Shown here: positions 34,437-43,500 of the stretch, piece after piece
Numbering within the stretch: the first letter of the stretch is position 1
Layout: each line of letters begins with the position of its first letter
Assembly: GCF_003043945.1 (NCBI RefSeq)
Contig: NZ_PYXG01000001.1
Coordinates: 1,054,001 to 1,118,000, forward strand
Reading direction: 5' to 3'
Source of the DNA: Prevotella sp. oral taxon 376
GTDB lineage: Bacteria; Bacteroidota; Bacteroidia; Bacteroidales; Bacteroidaceae
Length of the DNA stretch: 64,000 nt
The notes under the pieces: model-generated
Told to the model about the DNA's origin: nothing
The model's input: the letters and a program-made list of their open reading frames with translations, nothing else
The model's database searches: none
Translations under genes and position numbers: made by a program

Positions 34437-36563
34437 TTATTTCACGACCACCTTGCGGCCGCCCACGATGTAGACGCCGGCGGGCAACGAGTGGCGTGCG
34501 TCGTCTAAGCGGTCGGCCACGCGGCGGCCCTGCAGGTCATATACCGGACTGTTCACGCCGGCCGCGTCGTTCGTTACGCCGTCGATGCCCGTAGGCGTGG
34601 TTACGGTTACAGCCACGGTGCGGTCGCCATTGATGAGGGTGTAAGGCTGGAAGCCGCCGTCGTAAGTGAGCGTGTACGTTTTCTTGGAGTCGTATTCCGA
34701 GCCTAAGAGATCCTGCACGGTGGGCAAAGGAGCCAAGATGGGCTTGCCGCTGTTGGCGTAGCGTGTGGCCTTTACCCGGCCCTTGTAGGTGAAGGATACC
34801 TGATATACATGCTTCGCGGCTTCGGTCGTGAGCAGGGGCTGCTCATCGACTTGGATGAACTGTCCCCACACGTTTCCGGCGCGCTTGTTCTGCAACTGAT
34901 AGGCCACCTCGCCGCTCTTGAGCTGCTCCTCGGTTATTTTCGTGCCCTGCGCCGTGCCGCAGGTGTTGAGGTAGTAGCAGTTCGTAATGGTGGTGCCGGA
35001 GAAAGAGTTCGTGCAGAAGGTGTAGCCGCTGGAGCTGTTGTTCTCGCCGGCGTAGAGGCAGTTGGTCAGAGTGCAGGTGCCATACTGATTATTTACAAAT
35101 CCGGCCATATATCTCTTGCCATTCTCCGTCGTGGCGTGGAACTTGCCCTTGACGATGCAGTCGGTGATGGTAACCTTGGCATCTTTTCTTACACATTCAA
35201 TAATGCCCGCAACGTTGCATCCGCCTTCGTTATAGCTGCTCGTGATGTTCACTGCGCTGACGCAGCCCGAGATGGTGGTGTTGCCATAGGCGTCGTAAAT
35301 CAATCCTGACAAAAAGAGGGTGTTCGAATTGATCTCTCCTTCGGTGCGCAGGTTCTTGATCGTGGCGCCGTCCACAGTTTGGAAAGGAGCTATCCATTTT
35401 CTATCGCCGCTATTCCAGTTGATCTTCAGCGCGTGCCCCTGCCCGTCGAACGTGCCGGAGTAGCTTTTGCCACCGCCTGCCATCGTGATGTCCGTGCCGA
35501 GGTCGATGTCCTTCATCAGCTTGACGTTGAGGGAGGCCTTTCCGCTGTTCACGAGGTCGCAGAACTTCTTCCAGTCTTCCCTCGATGCGATGCGCATCTC
35601 GTTGTCTACGTTGACAGTAAATTTGAGCGTCGCACCTTTGTACTTGCGGGTTTGCGGGATCTTAACGGTGATGGTGGCCGACCGTCCGTAGCCCGAGCCG
35701 CCGAACTTCAGTCTGCCTCCTTCGACCACTGCCACACCGTTGTCGCTGCTCTCATACGTTATCTGACCGTCGTAGTCATTGGGCATTCCATTCAGTTTGG
35801 GTATCTGCGGATTTTCCCATGCTTTCATCGTGATGGCCGTTTGCGCCAGAGAGGGGTGAATGTCGCGCACCACGTTAATAGTTGCCGTAGCTTCAGTGAG
35901 AGCATGATCTTCGTCGGCTGCCACCTTAGCGGTGAGGGTGGTCTGGCCTACTCCCTTTCCTTTTACTTTCCCATTTTGAATTTCAGCCACATTCGTGTTA
36001 CCTATGCTCCACGTGATGCTGCTTCCCGAAGGGTTGTCTATCATTTGGTCAAGCGGCGTGTCGAGTACCTGGTCCACGCCAACGGTGTAGCTTGATTTCT
36101 TGAAAGAGAGCGGACGCACTTGCACATAATCTATGGTGTACTCCGCAAACTCCACATAGTTCCCCGCGGTTATCGTAATGCTTTGTTGGGGCGCGTCGGT
36201 GTTTGCTATTGTCCCCCCCTTACTCCAATAGGTTTTGTCTGACGAGCAGTAGAGATACTCAGCATTCTTCAGCTGTTTGTTGACATAGAAAGCACGCACG
36301 CGCCAGCCTTCCTTGCAAGTGATGGTAACGGTAGAATTATATGCCATCTCCCAGTTGCGGTTGGCCGGAAGCAATGCCGGCCCGGTCTTGCAGTTGCTCC
36401 ATTTGACGGTAAGAATGCCATTATCAAATGTGCGTGTGCCTTCCGCTTCGCCTTGGTTTCGGTTGCGAGCTGTAGTTGTGTATACTTTGCTCCACGCCGG
36501 CGCCGTCAGCAGCAGGGTGAAGAGAATGAGGCAAAGCCTCTGAACTGTAATTGAATGTTTCAT
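34437..36563 (-). CDS. Modular surface protein B (GLUG-like, one module)
   Basis: A 708-residue secreted protein. The N-terminus (MKHSITVQRLCLILFTLLL, cleavage after AWS) is almost that of protein A. Next come a GWRVRAFYV region and two Ig-like/BIG2-type repeats (about 160-330: ITWSIGNTNVAEIQNGKVKG; ITYESSDNGVAVVEGGRLKF). One beta-helix module (about 330-640) has GTFDGQGHALKINW and VTITDCIVKGKFHATTE, and the tail YDLQGRRVADRLDDARHSLP ends GGRKVVVK. It reads as a shortened relative of protein A, sharing long identical blocks with it. Transcribed towards A; a 41-bp array and AT-rich repeats lie upstream. Confidence 0.85.
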   Translation of the reverse strand: MKHSITVQRLCLILFTLLLTAPAWSKVYTTTARNRNQGEAEGTRTFDNGILTVKWSNCKTGPALLPANRNWEMAYNSTVTITCKEGWRVRAFYVNKQLKNAEYLYCSSDKTYWSKGGTIANTDAPQQSITITAGNYVEFAEYTIDYVQVRPLSFKKSSYTVGVDQVLDTPLDQMIDNPSGSSITWSIGNTNVAEIQNGKVKGKGVGQTTLTAKVAADEDHALTEATATINVVRDIHPSLAQTAITMKAWENPQIPKLNGMPNDYDGQITYESSDNGVAVVEGGRLKFGGSGYGRSATITVKIPQTRKYKGATLKFTVNVDNEMRIASREDWKKFCDLVNSGKASLNVKLMKDIDLGTDITMAGGGKSYSGTFDGQGHALKINWNSGDRKWIAPFQTVDGATIKNLRTEGEINSNTLFLSGLIYDAYGNTTISGCVSAVNITSSYNEGGCNVAGIIECVRKDAKVTITDCIVKGKFHATTENGKRYMAGFVNNQYGTCTLTNCLYAGENNSSSGYTFCTNSFSGTTITNCYYLNTCGTAQGTKITEEQLKSGEVAYQLQNKRAGNVWGQFIQVDEQPLLTTEAAKHVYQVSFTYKGRVKATRYANSGKPILAPLPTVQDLLGSEYDSKKTYTLTYDGGFQPYTLINGDRTVAVTVTTPTGIDGVTNDAAGVNSPVYDLQGRRVADRLDDARHSLPAGVYIVGGRKVVVK

Positions 36564-36580
36564 GTTGAATTAAAATTAAA

Positions 36581-36735
36581 ATTTGAAATTTGAAGTTTGA
36601 AATGAATCATTGAATTTGAAATGAATCATTAAGATTGAATTTGAAATTTGAAATTAAACCATAGGCTTTAGAGTTTGAAGTTTGAAATGTGAAGTTTGAA
36701 ATTTGATGTTTGATGTTTAAAGTTTGAAATTTTTA
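36581..36735. repeat. AT-rich minisatellite of TTTGAAAT/TTTGAAG units
   Basis: About 155 bp just upstream of gene B consist mostly of 7-8 bp units TTTGAAAT, TTTGAAG, TTTGATG and ATGAATCATT in irregular order. A shorter stretch of the same kind lies upstream of gene A (34100-34160). Such tracts change length easily by slippage and could affect promoter spacing. Confidence 0.65.
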
Positions 36736-36739
36736 ATGT

Positions 36740-37105
36740 GAGAACGGTTGCCGTCGTTTGCCGGGACGTTTGCCGGGCTTCGGCATTTAACATCTATTAT
36801 GTCTTGACGTTTGCCGAACCTCGGCATTTAACATCCGTTATACCTTAGCGTTTGCCGAACCCCGGCATTTAATATCCGTTATACCTTAACGTTTGCCGAA
36901 CCCCGGCATTTAACATCCGTTATGTCTTGAAGCTTCCCGAACTCCGGCAAGGCTGTCGGCGTTTGTAGGAATGTTTTTTGAGAGGCCGGAAAGGCTGCCG
37001 CCATTTGACGGGGCCTCTTCTTGCATCTCGGAAAGGCTGCCGCCATTTGACGGGACGTCTTCTTGCACTCGGGAAAGGCTGCTGTCGGTTGTCGTTTCCA
37101 CCTTA
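36740..37105. repeat. 41-bp tandem array, nine units
   Basis: Unit starts at 36740, 36781, 36822, 36863, 36904, 36945, 36987, 37029 and 37070 (41 or 42 bp apart). Two unit types occur: CGGCATTTAACATCCGTTAT followed by ..CTTGACGTTTGCCGAACCC, and CGGCAAGGCTGYCGNCGTTT followed by a similar end. Most units hold the short inverted repeat TGCCGA-acc-TCGGCA across the unit boundary. The array lies between gene C and gene B and ends in a TTATTATATATATAGGGTTG boundary shared with two other gaps of the cluster. Confidence 0.9.
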
Positions 37106-37129
37106 TTATATATATAGGGTTGCGGGGTT

Positions 37130-37168
37130 ATCGGGGAGCGCGCCACGGTTGGCGGGCGCGCCCCCGAT
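37130..37168 (-). terminator. Terminator of surface protein gene C
   Basis: Inverted repeat ATCGGGG...GCGCGCC with GGGCGCGC...CCCCGAT (37130-37168), 9 bp after the stop. The ATCGGGG/CCCCGAT ends are shared with the hairpins after gene D and after the 69-residue peptide. Confidence 0.7.
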
Positions 37169-37176
37169 GGAAGGCG

Positions 37177-40119
37177 TTACTTCACGACCATCTTGCGGCC
37201 GCCCACGATGTAGATGCCGGCGGGCAACGAGTTGCGTGTGGCGTCGTCTAAGCGGTCGGCCACGCGGCGCCCTTGCAGGTCATACACCGCCGTGCTCCTT
37301 GCGCCTACCCTGTCGACCGTCACGTCGTTGATGCCCGTGATGCTGCCGAGCAGCTGTGGCCAGAACTGGTCGCTGCGGCCGGCCTGCAGCAGACGGGCCA
37401 CCTCGCCGTTCTTCAGCTGCGCCTCGGTGATCTGCGTGCCCTGTGGCTTGCCGCAGGCGTTGAGGTAGTAGCAGTTGTTGAGGGTGGCGTTGTTGTCGAA
37501 GGTGAAGGTGTAGTACTCTCCGTACTTGCTCGTGCCTAAGTAGAGGCAGTTGGTTATCGTGCGGGTGCCCTTGTAGCCACCTACAAACCCGCTGATTCTT
37601 TTACCCGCAAACCACGAGGCGTCGGTGATGCTGCCTTTGACGAGGCAGTCGGTGATGATAACCGAGGCACCATTCTCTACATTTGTAACCATGCCCGCTA
37701 TATAGGGTGGAATGGAATGGTGGCCTCCCGTAATGTCCACGTCGGTGACGCAACGGGAGATGGTAGTGGTGCCATTGGCCTCCATAACCAATCCGGACAA
37801 ATAGTCACCGCCCGTCATGATCCTCCCTTTGGTGCGCAGGTTTTGGATCGTGGCGTTCTCCACACGCTGGAAGGGGGCGATTTGGTTATCTTCGCCCGCA
37901 TTCCAGTTGAACTTCAGCGTATGGTCCTGTCCGTCGAACGTGCCGGAATATTGCTGGTGGACTGTTCCCAGCATCACGATGTCCGTGCCGAGGTCTACGT
38001 CCTTTGTCAGCTTGGCGTTGAGGCCGGTCTCGCCGCCGTTCACCAAGTCGCAGAGCTCCTTCCAGTCGGCCTTCGAGGAGACGGCGAAATAGCCATTCTC
38101 GACGATGGCCATTTGCACCTTCACCGTGCGGTCTGCCGTTACGGTGGTCGTAGCGTCGAAGCCATCGGCAAAGGTGAGCGTATAAGAATTGTAGGGGTTG
38201 TAGCTTGCGCCGAGGATGTCTCGTGCTATGGGCAGGCCGCCGGCGATGGGATTGCCGTAGTTGGCGTAGCGGAAGGCCTTCTTGTCGTTGTAGGCGAAGG
38301 TTACCTGATACACGTGCTTCGCGGCGTCACTGGTGAACAGTGGCTCATCGTCCGTTCCGATCGTCTGTCCCCAGACTTGGTCGGTGCGGCCGGCCTGCAA
38401 GTGATAGGCCAAAAAGCCGTTCTTCACCTGCTCGTTGGTGATCTGCTCGCCCAAGTTGCCGTTCATGTTATTATCCTGATCAATGCCTTTAGACCTCTCG
38501 GAATAATACACGTGGCTCAGGTTGTTCTGCGAACCTTTGTCCCGGCACAGGATAGCGTTGAGTCCCGACACGTAGGTGTAGGTGGCATTCACGTAGCTGT
38601 TGCGGATAGTCAGCGTGCCGTCATCGCCCCAGGCTACGAGACCGGCGATGTTGGAAATGTAGCCATCGTCGCCTCTGATGGAACCGATGAAGGCGCAGTC
38701 TTCGATGGTGGTATTGCCCGATAAAATATGGCCTATCAAACCGCCCGAGTACTGGTCGTACCTCTTTCCAATATGTATGGCGGCTTTCACGACGCAACGC
38801 TGGAGGGTTGTGTTTTCACAGAAGCCCACCAAGCCGGCCGTGTGGTAATTGTCCGTATTGGACGGAGCGGTTACGGTGCCCGCGATGGTAAGGTTGCGGA
38901 TGGTGGCGCCATTCGTGCGGTGGAAGGGGGCTGTGCCCTGCCCGGTGCCCACGATGTTGACGGTGAGCGTGTGGCCCTGGCCGTCGAACGTGCCGGCATA
39001 CTTATGTTTTTCTGTGCCCACCAGCACGAAGTTTTTGTCGAGTTCGAGGTCGGCGGTCAGCTTGGCGTTGATGTTGGCATGGCCGTCCGCAACCATCGCG
39101 CTCCACCATTTCATCTGGGCGGCTGTGCCTAACTCATAGAATCCCTCGGTATTGACCGTCATGTAAGCGGGGTCGGGGCGATGGCAAATCGTGCAGTAGC
39201 CATCCACGTAGTTGTGCGCATGAATATCCTCGGCTTTCAGGGCCAGCTCGCCCATCTGGAAATACGTGCCGCCCGCCGCGCCGCTGACGGTGAAGCGATA
39301 GTACTGGTAACCGACGCTCGCCGATGTTACCTCGAAGAAGTAGGGATAGCAGTTCTTGTCCTGCATCACCGTGTTGCTGGTCTTGGTATCCAGCACGGTC
39401 CAGTTGGTCTGGTCATTGGAACCTTCCACTTTCCAGTCCTTCGGATTGCGACCGTGGTGTTCGGAATTGTCGTTGCCGGTAGTGAACTGGTAGCCCAACA
39501 GCAGGCATGGCTGGCTGGCTTTCACCACGACGTTCTGGGGGGTATTGCCCTCCCACTTCTGTCCGGTCTCGCCATCCATGGCCTTGGCATCGCCCGACGC
39601 CAAGGTCATCCCTTGCGCGGCCGGCAACAGGGCGAACTCGGAAATCTGGAACAGTCTGTCGTCATAGCCCCATGTGTTGTGCGATTCCTTGATCCAGAGC
39701 TTGAAGTACTTGTATTTCTCCTTGCTGTTGCAATACACCGTGTAGGTCTTGAAGTTCTCGTCCTCGATGAGGTTGTCGTCCTGCTGGTGATAAATGACGG
39801 TCCAGTTGGCATTGTCGTTGCTTCCGAAGATGGTGTAGTTCCTCGGAGCGCGCCCGCGGCAGGTTTTGCTGTCGTTGCCCGTGGTCATGCTGAAGCCTTC
39901 GATGTAGGTGGCCTCATTGGCTTCCACCACCAAGTAGCAGTTGTTTACGTTGTCGTTGCCTTTCTTGCACCATTTGGTGTTGATGTTTCCGTCAAACGCC
40001 AGCTTGGAGCCTTCGTCAGCGTCGAAATCGGAGCCGCCGATGGCTGTGAACGTAACTTGCCCCATGGCGCTGATGCTGACGAAGGCCAGCGCCAATAAAA
40101 AAAGAAGTTTCTGTTTCAT
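37177..40119 (-). CDS. Modular surface protein C with discoidin-like domains
   Basis: A 980-residue secreted protein with signal peptide 1-20 (SISAMG/Q). Unlike A, B and D it opens with two F5/8-type-C (discoidin, CBM32-like) domains: about 25-170 (KLAFDGNINTKWCKKG ... YKYFKLWIKESHNTWG) and about 170-295 (ATGNDN-type loop, YQYYRFTVSG). Two beta-helix modules follow (about 315-640 and 650-925), each with GTFDGQxHTL and a QLKNG/QVKNG turn, then the tail YDLQGRRVADRLDDATRNSL ending GGRKMVVK. The discoidin domains suggest glycan binding at the cell surface. The swapped front end shows domain shuffling within the cluster. Confidence 0.87.
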   Translation of the reverse strand: MKQKLLFLLALAFVSISAMGQVTFTAIGGSDFDADEGSKLAFDGNINTKWCKKGNDNVNNCYLVVEANEATYIEGFSMTTGNDSKTCRGRAPRNYTIFGSNDNANWTVIYHQQDDNLIEDENFKTYTVYCNSKEKYKYFKLWIKESHNTWGYDDRLFQISEFALLPAAQGMTLASGDAKAMDGETGQKWEGNTPQNVVVKASQPCLLLGYQFTTGNDNSEHHGRNPKDWKVEGSNDQTNWTVLDTKTSNTVMQDKNCYPYFFEVTSASVGYQYYRFTVSGAAGGTYFQMGELALKAEDIHAHNYVDGYCTICHRPDPAYMTVNTEGFYELGTAAQMKWWSAMVADGHANINAKLTADLELDKNFVLVGTEKHKYAGTFDGQGHTLTVNIVGTGQGTAPFHRTNGATIRNLTIAGTVTAPSNTDNYHTAGLVGFCENTTLQRCVVKAAIHIGKRYDQYSGGLIGHILSGNTTIEDCAFIGSIRGDDGYISNIAGLVAWGDDGTLTIRNSYVNATYTYVSGLNAILCRDKGSQNNLSHVYYSERSKGIDQDNNMNGNLGEQITNEQVKNGFLAYHLQAGRTDQVWGQTIGTDDEPLFTSDAAKHVYQVTFAYNDKKAFRYANYGNPIAGGLPIARDILGASYNPYNSYTLTFADGFDATTTVTADRTVKVQMAIVENGYFAVSSKADWKELCDLVNGGETGLNAKLTKDVDLGTDIVMLGTVHQQYSGTFDGQDHTLKFNWNAGEDNQIAPFQRVENATIQNLRTKGRIMTGGDYLSGLVMEANGTTTISRCVTDVDITGGHHSIPPYIAGMVTNVENGASVIITDCLVKGSITDASWFAGKRISGFVGGYKGTRTITNCLYLGTSKYGEYYTFTFDNNATLNNCYYLNACGKPQGTQITEAQLKNGEVARLLQAGRSDQFWPQLLGSITGINDVTVDRVGARSTAVYDLQGRRVADRLDDATRNSLPAGIYIVGGRKMVVK

Positions 40120-40236
40120 TTTAATTTAATCATTTGATAATTTAATATGTTAATAATTGGTTGAAGTAAATATATTCATCATCATGTTTTTTATTCTCTT
40201 GTGGTTGTCCTCATTTTGCTTGTCAAATGATGGTTT

Positions 40237-40275
40237 ATCGGGGCGCGCGCCCTGATTGGCGGACGCGCCCCCGAT
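40237..40275 (-). terminator. Terminator after the 69-residue peptide gene
   Basis: ATCGGGGCGCGCGCC paired with GGACGCGCCCCCGAT (40237-40275), 18 bp after the peptide stop. It belongs to the same hairpin family as those after genes C and D, so the peptide gene shares the duplicated 3' sequence. Confidence 0.7.
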
Positions 40276-40292
40276 GAAAGCGGGCGGGAACG

Positions 40293-40502
40293 TTACTCGC
40301 CCCATACCGAATACGGAGCATAGCCGCGGTTGCTCTCGCTTACTTCCTCCTCGTCGTCGTCGCCAAAGAAGTTATTACCTTTCGACAGTGCTGGTCCCGT
40401 TGCGGGACCCTCGCCGATGCCCACGCTGGTGGAGCCGGCGAGGATGCAGTTTTCCATTTCAAGAGGCTTGGCCTTCATGGTCGGTTTAATATACTTTTTC
40501 AT
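40293..40502 (-). CDS. Small peptide, paralogue of the 59-residue peptide at 29868
   Basis: A 69-residue product. The front is MKKYIKPTMKAKPLEMENC followed by ILAGSTSVGIGEGPATGPAL and SK. The middle is acidic (FFGDDDEEEVSESN) and the end is PYSVWGE. Matching the paralogue at both ends while the middle differs in length and sequence suggests selection on the two ends. No signal peptide, membrane helix or known domain. It lies between genes D and C, with a hairpin on each side (40534-40576 upstream, 40237-40275 downstream), so it is probably transcribed as its own short unit. Function unknown. Confidence 0.8.
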   Translation of the reverse strand: MKKYIKPTMKAKPLEMENCILAGSTSVGIGEGPATGPALSKGNNFFGDDDEEEVSESNRGYAPYSVWGE

Positions 40503-40533
40503 ATTTTTTGTTTATAATTTATTAGTTATGTGC

Positions 40534-40576
40534 TATCGGGGAGCGCGTCGCTTCTTGGTGGACGCTCTCCCCGATA
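40534..40576 (-). terminator. Terminator of surface protein gene D
   Basis: TATCGGGGAGCG (40534-40545) pairs with CGCTCTCCCCGATA (40563-40576) with one bulge, 12 bp after the gene D stop and just upstream of the 69-residue peptide gene. Confidence 0.7.
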
Positions 40577-40588
40577 AGAAGAGAGACA

Positions 40589-43500
40589 TTATTTCACGAT
40601 GACCTTCCGTCCTCCTACGATGTAGATGCCTGCGGGCAGCTGGTGGCGTGCGTCGTCTAAGCGGTCGGCCACGCGGCGGCCTTGCAGGTCATATACCGGA
40701 CCGTTCTTTCCGTCGGTCGCCTCGTTCGTCACGTCGCCGATGCCGGTGGTCTCGCCGTCGAGGACAACAGAGAGCTGCTTGGCGCCTAACGTCTTCGGAC
40801 AAGTGATATAGGCGCGATAAGCAGGAACGGTGGCTTCGGGATACTCCGTCGTTACCTTGTGGAACATACCATCGTCCTGCAGGATGTAGGCGTGATCGGA
40901 AGCTAGCCACCTGTTCACCACCTCTTGCACCGCACCACTGAAGGCGTATTCGCCGGAATAGAGGACGATGCTGCTACGGTCGGCCTTCACCTGCAGGTTC
41001 TCGCCGTCGAGCCGTGCGGGGGCGTCGGCCACGAGCAGGTAGGGCCTGTAGGCCCCGAGCGTGCCGTTCACCTCCTTGAAGTGCACCGCGGTGCGGCTTT
41101 CCTGTCTGTCGGCAAGGGTGTAGGCCCTGAAGCCCTGCACGGGCAGCTCGTAGGGCAGGCAGAGCGTGGCCTTGCCGGCGGCGAGGGTGCGGTCGTAGGT
41201 AGCCTTCGTGGCGGTGAAGTCGAGCCCGATGGGCAGAGACTGTCCGTCGGTGAGGCGGAAGTCGTCGCACACCCAGCCTTTCTTTGCCGCGTCGTAGTAC
41301 ACGTAGTTCGCCTTGCTCTTGTCGGCTGCGTTGTAGAAGTCGGGCATTTCACCCAACTGCTGTGCCCAGTAGCACTTGTCGGTGCGGTCGGCCTGCAACT
41401 TCTTTGTCACCTCGCCGCTCTTGAGCTGCTCGGCGGTTATCTTCGTGCCTTGTGCCTTGCCGCAGGTGTTGAGGTAGTAGCAGTTGTTGAGGGTGGTGGT
41501 GGCCTCGTCGTCAGAGTCCGAGGCAAAGGTGTAGCCTCCGCTGGCGTTGTTCGTGCCGGCGTAGAGGCAGTTGTTCATCACGAGGGTGCCGTTCTGAACA
41601 TATACAAATCCGCCCATGCCTCTCCTGCCTTTCTTGCCGGTGGCGTTGATCGAGCCCTTGACGAGGCAGTCGCTGATGGTAACGCGGCCAGTGGTGTATA
41701 TATAGCAAATCAGGCCCGCCGCGTCGCATGAGGAATAGTCATAGCTGGTCGTAAGGTTCACATTGCTCACGCAGCCCGTGACGGTGTTTTCGCCGATCGC
41801 TTCGTCAATCAGTCCGCCCAGATAGTAGCTGTCCGACCGGATGGCTCCTTCGGTGCGCAGGTTTTTGATCGTGGCGCCGCTCACTCTTCTGAAGGGGGCG
41901 ACGTCGTTGGCCGAGCCGGCATCCCAGTTGACGGTGAGCGTGTGGTTCTGCCCGTCGAACGTGCCGCCATAAAGGTTATTGGTAGTTCCCACCATCGCGA
42001 TGTCCGTGCCGAGGTCGACATCGGCGGTCATCTTGGCGTTGATGCCGGTCTGTCCGCCGGCCACGAGGGCGCAGAACACTTTCCAGTCGTCCTTGGTGGC
42101 GATTTCGAAGGTGCCGCCCACGGTCATGCTCACGGGCACGGTCTTGTCTTCCGTTACGAGCGTTTCGGCGGTGAAGTTGCCGCCGTCGAAGATCATCGTG
42201 TACGTGTTCTGCGGGTTATAGCCCGTGCCGAGGATGTCCTTGGCCGTGGGCAGACCGCCGAAGACGGGCTGGGCGTTGTTGGCGTAGCGCGAGGCCATCT
42301 CATTGCCGTTGTAGGTGAACTTCACCCCGTACACCTGTTTTGTGGCGTCGTTGGTGAGCAGTGGAACGGTGTCGGTGCCGAGCGTCTGTCCCCACACTTG
42401 GTCGGTGCGACCGGCTTGCAGCTTGTAGGCCACCTCGCCGCTCTTGAGCTGCTCGGCCGTTACCTGCTCGCCCTGCAGCGTGCCGCTGGCGTTGAGGTAG
42501 TAGCAGTTTTCGAAGGTGCCGCCCTTGCGTAAGAAGGTGTGGCATTTTCCGTTGTCGGAGGCGTTGTTCGTGCCGAGGTAGAGGCAGTTGGTCATCGTGC
42601 AGTCGGCCCAATCGGTATAGATGAAGCCGGCCAATTGTCGCACGCTTTCCTCCGACCGGTCGGTGATGCTGCCCATGACCACGCAGTCGGTAATGGTGAG
42701 GTGGGCACTGCCTACGCCGCTAATCAGGCCCCCCGCGTTGGACGGCTCTCCGCTGTGGCCTCCCGTGATGTCGACGTCGGTGATGCAGTTGGAAATGGTA
42801 ACGTTGCCATAGACTGCATAAGCCAATCCGGCCGTATTGCTTTCATCCACCGTGATTTTTCCTTTTATGCGCAGGTTCTTGATGACGGCGCCATTCTCCA
42901 CGTTAAGGAAGGGAGTAGCTCCCGCTTCGCCCTGCCAGTTGATCGTGAGCGTGTGGTTCTGTCCGTCGAACGTGCCGACATACGGATGTAAATATCTGCC
43001 CACCTGCACGATCTCGGTGCCGAGGTCGATGTCCTGCGTCAGTCTGCCGTTGAGGTTGTGCTCTCCGCCGTTCACGCGCTGGCAGAACGCTTTCCAGTCA
43101 GCGGCCGTCGAGATGGCGACATCGTTGACATGGGCGGTGATCTGCACGGGCACGGTTATGTCGGCCGTTACGAGCGTGAAGACCTCGAAGCCGCCGTCGA
43201 AGATCATCGTGTAGGTTTTCGTTTCGTCGAAGTCAGCGCCCACCAGCTCCTTGGCCGTGGGCATACCGCCGACGATGTTGCCGTTGTAGTTGGTGTAGCG
43301 CGAAACCGTGTTGCCGTTGTAGGTGAAGTCTACCTTGTACACGTGCTTGCTTGCGAGGGCCGTGGGCAGCGGCTCGTTGTCGGTGAGGATCGACTGCCCC
43401 CAGATGTTGTCGGTGCGGCCGGCTTGCAGCTTGTAGGCCAAAGCGCCGTACTTCACCTGCGCTTCGCTCACCTGCGTGCCCTGTGCTTCGCCGCAGGCGT

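Noticed and set aside
36740-37105. CRISPR array
   Set aside because: Whole 41-bp units repeat with no unique spacers, and no cas gene is in the window. The same holds for 45138-45465.
36910-37146. Minus-strand 78-residue frame with repeated GGSLS motifs
   Set aside because: It only translates the 41-bp array. Because 41 is not a multiple of three, the peptide repeat is a by-product.
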